Assembly (NCBI RefSeq): GCF_014203125.1
Contig: NZ_JACHIH010000020.1
Coordinates: 1-64,000 of the forward strand
Direction of reading: 5' to 3'
Length of the DNA: 64,000 nucleotides
From: Rhodopseudomonas rhenobacensis
GTDB taxonomy: Bacteria; Pseudomonadota; Alphaproteobacteria; Rhizobiales; Xanthobacteraceae
The position numbers and the translations under genes were made by a program. Below the pieces are notes generated by a model, which was given only the letters and a program-made list of their open reading frames with translations, searched no databases and was not told where the DNA came from. Shown here piece by piece: positions 61,589 to 64,000 of this stretch (within the stretch, counting starts at the first letter, position 1; the number at the start of each line of letters is the position of its first letter).

Positions 61589-61864
61589 ATGACAGAGCCC
61601 CATCGCCCGAGGGTCAAGTATGTCATCGGGCCTGACGGCAGTCCGCTTACGATTGCGGATCTGCCCGCGCCCGGGACAAAACGGTGGGTCATCCGCCGTA
61701 AAGCCGAAGTGGTCGCCGCCGTTCGCGGTGGCCTCTTGTCCCTCGAAGAAGCCTGCAGCCGTTATACGCTGACCGTCGACGAATTCCTGTCCTGGCAGTT
61801 TTCCATTGACCAGCATGGTCTCGCCGGGCTGCGCACCACCCGGATCCAGCAATACCGGCAATAA
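61589..61864 (+). CDS. sciP: SciP-type CtrA inhibitor (DUF1153)
   Basis: A 91-residue DNA-binding protein. VKYVIGPDGSPLTIADLPAP and TKRWVIRRKAEVVAAVRGGL and SRYTLTVDEFLSWQ are the SciP/DUF1153 helix-turn-helix signature. In Caulobacter SciP blocks CtrA-activated transcription in G1 cells; its presence beside flagellar genes shows the CtrA cell-cycle circuit operates in this organism. The ATG at 61589 gives the family start; an in-frame ATG lies 7 codons earlier. fliF follows downstream after a hairpin. Confidence 0.9.
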   Translation: MTEPHRPRVKYVIGPDGSPLTIADLPAPGTKRWVIRRKAEVVAAVRGGLLSLEEACSRYTLTVDEFLSWQFSIDQHGLAGLRTTRIQQYRQ

Positions 61865-61894
61865 ATTCAACCCTAGATCGTCGCGTTCTCTGAC

Positions 61895-61923
61895 AACCGG
61901 GCTCCCGCGAGGGACGCCCGGTT
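61895..61923 (+). terminator. Probable terminator after sciP
   Basis: AACCGGGC-TCCC-GCGA-GGGA-C-GCCCGGTT: outer 8-bp and inner 4-bp stems with one bulged C, followed by only TTT... (bases 61922-61924). A strong hairpin with a short T run, 31 bases after the sciP stop. Confidence 0.55.
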
Positions 61924-61940
61924 TGCTGCGTCTGGATTTC

Positions 61941-62000
61941 TTTACCGGCGTTAAGGATCGTTAACGATATTGAAACCATCCCATAGGCAAGATTTGCCTA
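61941..62000 (+). promoter_or_regulatory. fliF upstream region: TTAA half-sites and TAGGCAA inverted repeat
   Basis: TTTA (61941), TTAA (61951) and TTAA (61961) are spaced 10 bases apart start to start, one less than a perfect CtrA pair. At 61984-62000 there is a perfect inverted repeat TAGGCAA-GAT-TTGCCTA, 13 bases before the GTG of fliF. TAGGCAA also occurs in the sciP upstream region (61518-61524). These look like control elements for the flagellar operon, but the regulator is not known. Confidence 0.45.
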
Positions 62001-62013
62001 GTCGGCTGCGATC

Positions 62014-63648
62014 GTGCCGAAGCTGAGGGGCTGGTTGGTGCAAGGTCTGGTGAGCTTTCTGAAAGGTCTGGGCGCCGCCCGGCTGATGGCGATGATCGCC
62101 GTCACCGCTGCGCTGATCGGATTCTTCGCCTTTGTGATCATGCGCGTCACCACGCCGCAGATGACGACGCTGTTCACCGACCTCAGCGTCGAGGATTCCT
62201 CCGGCATCATCAAGGACCTGGAGCGCCAGGGCATCCCGTTCGAGCTGCGCAACGAAGGCAGCGTGATCATGGTGCCGAAGGACAAGGTCACCCGGCTGCG
62301 GATGAAGCTCGCCGAGGGCGGGCTGCCGAAGGGCGGCGGCGTCGGCTACGAGATCTTCGACAAGTCGGATGCGCTGGGCTCCACCAGCTTCGTGCAGAAC
62401 ATCAACCATCTGCGCGCGCTGGAAGGCGAACTCGCCCGCACCATCCGCGCCATCGACCGCATCCAGGCGGCCCGCGTCCATCTGGTGCTGCCGGAGCGGC
62501 CGCTGTTCTCGCGCGAGACCCCGGAGCCGTCGGCCTCGATCGTGCTGCGGGTGCGCGGCGCGCTGGAGCCGCAGCAGGTCCGCGCCATCCGCCACGTGGT
62601 GGCCTCGGCGGTCAACGGGCTGAAGCCGCAGCGGGTGTCGATCGTCGACGAGGCCGGGCAGCTGCTCGCCGACGGCGCCGCCGGCGATCCGGCGAGCGAC
62701 GGCGCCACCGGCGACGAGCGCCGCGCCGGTTTCGAGAAACGGATGCGTAACCAGGTCGAGGCGATTGTTTCCTCGGTGGTAGGCAGCGGCCGGGCGCGGG
62801 TCCAGCTCACCGCCGACTTCGACTACAACAAGGTCACGCAGACCTCCGACAAGTTCGATCCCGAAGGAAGGGTGCTGCGCTCCAGCCAGTCGCGCGAGGA
62901 ATCCTCGGCGACCGCCGGTGCCAGCGACGGTCAGGTCACGGTCAACAACGAACTGCCCGGCAATCAGCAGGGCGGCGGCGCGGTGGCCCGCGATCAGACC
63001 AAGAAGAGCGAAGAAACCAACAATTATGAGATTTCGCGCGTCACCAAGACCGAGATCACCGAGGCCGGGCGGGTCAACCGAATCTCCGTCGCGGTGCTGG
63101 TCGACGGCATCTACGCCAAGAACGACAAGGGCGAGCTGGTCTATCAGGAGCGCAGCAAGGAGCAGCTCGACCGCATCGCGGCGCTGGTGCGCTCCTCGAT
63201 CGGCTTCGATCAGAAGCGCGGCGACCAGGTCGAGGTCGTCAACCTGCGGTTCGCCGAGGCTCCGAGCGTGCCGCCGGTCGCCGAGCCGGGCGGCCTGCTC
63301 GGCATGGTGCAGTTCACGAAGGATGATGTGATGTATGTCATCGAGCTCGCGGTGATGATGCTGCTCGGCCTGGTGGTGATGTTCATGGTGATCCGGCCGT
63401 TGGTGCGCCGGATCCTGGCGGCCGATGCCGCCGCCCTCGGCTCGGTGCCGGCGTTGACCGACGCCAGCGGCAACGTGGTCGGCCCCGACGGCCAGGCCCT
63501 GCCGGCGCCGGGCCCCAGCATGATCGACATCGCCCAGGTGCAAGGCCAGGTCCACGCCCAGTCGGTGCACCGCGTCGGCGAACTGGCCGACCGCAACCCC
63601 AACGAAACCGCCGCCATTGTTCGCCAGTGGCTTCAGGAGCCAGCGTGA
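62014..63648 (+). CDS. fliF: Flagellar MS-ring protein
   Basis: Builds the MS ring of the flagellar basal body in the inner membrane; 544 residues, near family length. Two membrane helices (about 22-46 and 440-462) flank a large periplasmic ring domain with LFTDLSVEDSSGIIKDLERQ, ASIVLRVRGALEPQQV and a disordered region with gaps (about 310-345). The C-terminal cytoplasmic tail (QSVHRVGELADRNPNETAAI) binds FliG. The start is a GTG at 62014. fliG follows after 6 bases. Confidence 0.95.
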   Translation: MPKLRGWLVQGLVSFLKGLGAARLMAMIAVTAALIGFFAFVIMRVTTPQMTTLFTDLSVEDSSGIIKDLERQGIPFELRNEGSVIMVPKDKVTRLRMKLAEGGLPKGGGVGYEIFDKSDALGSTSFVQNINHLRALEGELARTIRAIDRIQAARVHLVLPERPLFSRETPEPSASIVLRVRGALEPQQVRAIRHVVASAVNGLKPQRVSIVDEAGQLLADGAAGDPASDGATGDERRAGFEKRMRNQVEAIVSSVVGSGRARVQLTADFDYNKVTQTSDKFDPEGRVLRSSQSREESSATAGASDGQVTVNNELPGNQQGGGAVARDQTKKSEETNNYEISRVTKTEITEAGRVNRISVAVLVDGIYAKNDKGELVYQERSKEQLDRIAALVRSSIGFDQKRGDQVEVVNLRFAEAPSVPPVAEPGGLLGMVQFTKDDVMYVIELAVMMLLGLVVMFMVIRPLVRRILAADAAALGSVPALTDASGNVVGPDGQALPAPGPSMIDIAQVQGQVHAQSVHRVGELADRNPNETAAIVRQWLQEPA

Positions 63649-63654
63649 CCTGAC

Positions 63655-64000
63655 ATGGCCGTTCCGCAGACCGTCAACGCCAGCAACCAAGACATCGCCA
63701 GCGTGGTCGCCAATCTGGCGATGCGCCAGGGCAATCGTCCCGCCAGCAAGCCGATGAGCGGCCCGAAGCGCGCCGCGATGCTGATGCTGGCGCTCGGCGA
63801 GCAATATGGCGGCAAGGTCTGGGCGTTGCTCGACGACGACGAGGTGCGCGAACTGTCGTCGGTGATGTCGTCGCTCGGCACCATCGAGCCGGAGGTGGTC
63901 GAGGACCTGCTGCTGGAATTCGTGTCGCGGATGTCGGCGTCCGGGGCGCTGATGGGCAATTTCGACGCTACCGAGCGGCTGCTGCAGAAGTATCTGCCGT
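63655..64000 (+). CDS. fliG: Flagellar motor switch protein FliG (partial, cut by window end)
   Basis: The first 115 codons are present. After a variable lead (MAVPQTVNASNQDIASVVAN), the N-terminal domain shows KRAAMLMLALGEQYGGKVW, LLDDDEVRELSSVMSSLGTI and VVEDLLLEFVSRM, which is the FliF-binding and FliG-N/M region. FliG is the rotor protein that touches the stator and carries torque. The gene runs off the right edge, so its end is unseen. Transcribed with fliF. Confidence 0.93.
   Translation, partial: MAVPQTVNASNQDIASVVANLAMRQGNRPASKPMSGPKRAAMLMLALGEQYGGKVWALLDDDEVRELSSVMSSLGTIEPEVVEDLLLEFVSRMSASGALMGNFDATERLLQKYLP

Noticed and set aside
1-64000. tRNA, rRNA or mobile element genes
   Set aside because: No cloverleaf-like sequence, rRNA segment, transposase, integrase or phage gene was recognised when reading both strands by eye; a covariance-model scan would be decisive for small RNAs.

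Overview
The window is a 64 kb stretch of chromosome from a high-GC alphaproteobacterium of the Bradyrhizobium/Rhodopseudomonas group (Nitrobacteraceae); Rhodopseudomonas palustris or a close relative is the best guess. The reasons are a petA gene followed by one fused cytochrome b/c1 gene (fbcH type), a SciP-type CtrA inhibitor beside the flagellar fliF-fliG genes, a TipF-like EAL protein, and dense families of short intergenic palindromes typical of that group. No rRNA, tRNA, CRISPR array, integrase, transposase or prophage gene was seen. Most of the window is core chromosome.

Layout. 0.3-6 kb: RND efflux pump (permease and adaptor, minus strand) and a caspase-like/TPR protein that has lost its catalytic pair. 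6.2-12.1 kb: plus-strand homogentisate operon (FAD monooxygenase, DUF2783 protein, metallo-beta-lactamase-fold protein with a broken metal motif, hmgA, fumarylacetoacetase). 12.3-18.7 kb: hisS with an AT-richer internal segment, a class III aminotransferase, the TipF-like EAL protein, a HAD hydrolase and a stand-alone CheY. 19-27 kb: rlmJ, cold-shock gene, outer-membrane beta-barrel, uvrC, then the tightly packed pgsA-moaD-moaE-prmB run, and rsmD. 27-32.4 kb: a pseudouridine synthase with a 420-residue basic repeat tail, tadA, an isoprenylcysteine-methyltransferase-like protein, a CaiB-type protein and a 4-OT tautomerase. 32.7-39.8 kb: minus-strand MoxR/DUF58/BatA-DUF4159/large membrane protein cluster. 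40-43 kb: overlapping DUF1285-Nudix-DUF6111 genes and the CCA-adding enzyme. 43-50 kb: DUF2158 protein, trmL-queE, petA-petBC, dienelactone hydrolase, and a GntR regulator with an orphan DUF4089 protein.

50.7-57.9 kb: a six-gene hydrogenase-4/complex I-like operon (B, C, E, F, G and I subunits). Its catalytic-type large subunit has serines where the N-terminal nickel-ligand cysteines of [NiFe] hydrogenases should be, and there is no polyferredoxin gene. It is best read as an energy-converting-hydrogenase-related (Ehr-type) ion-pumping complex of unknown substrate, and is the most interesting system here. 58-61 kb: exbB-exbD-tonB. 61.5-64 kb: sciP, fliF and the start of fliG, with CtrA-like TTAA half-sites and a TAGGCAA motif shared by the sciP and fliF upstream regions.

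Four families of palindromic repeats occupy most of the larger gaps: eight copies of a CTCTCCCC/GGGGAGAG element, five of a CCGGAATCC element, two of a GGCCGGG element and two of a CCCGGGACAC element.
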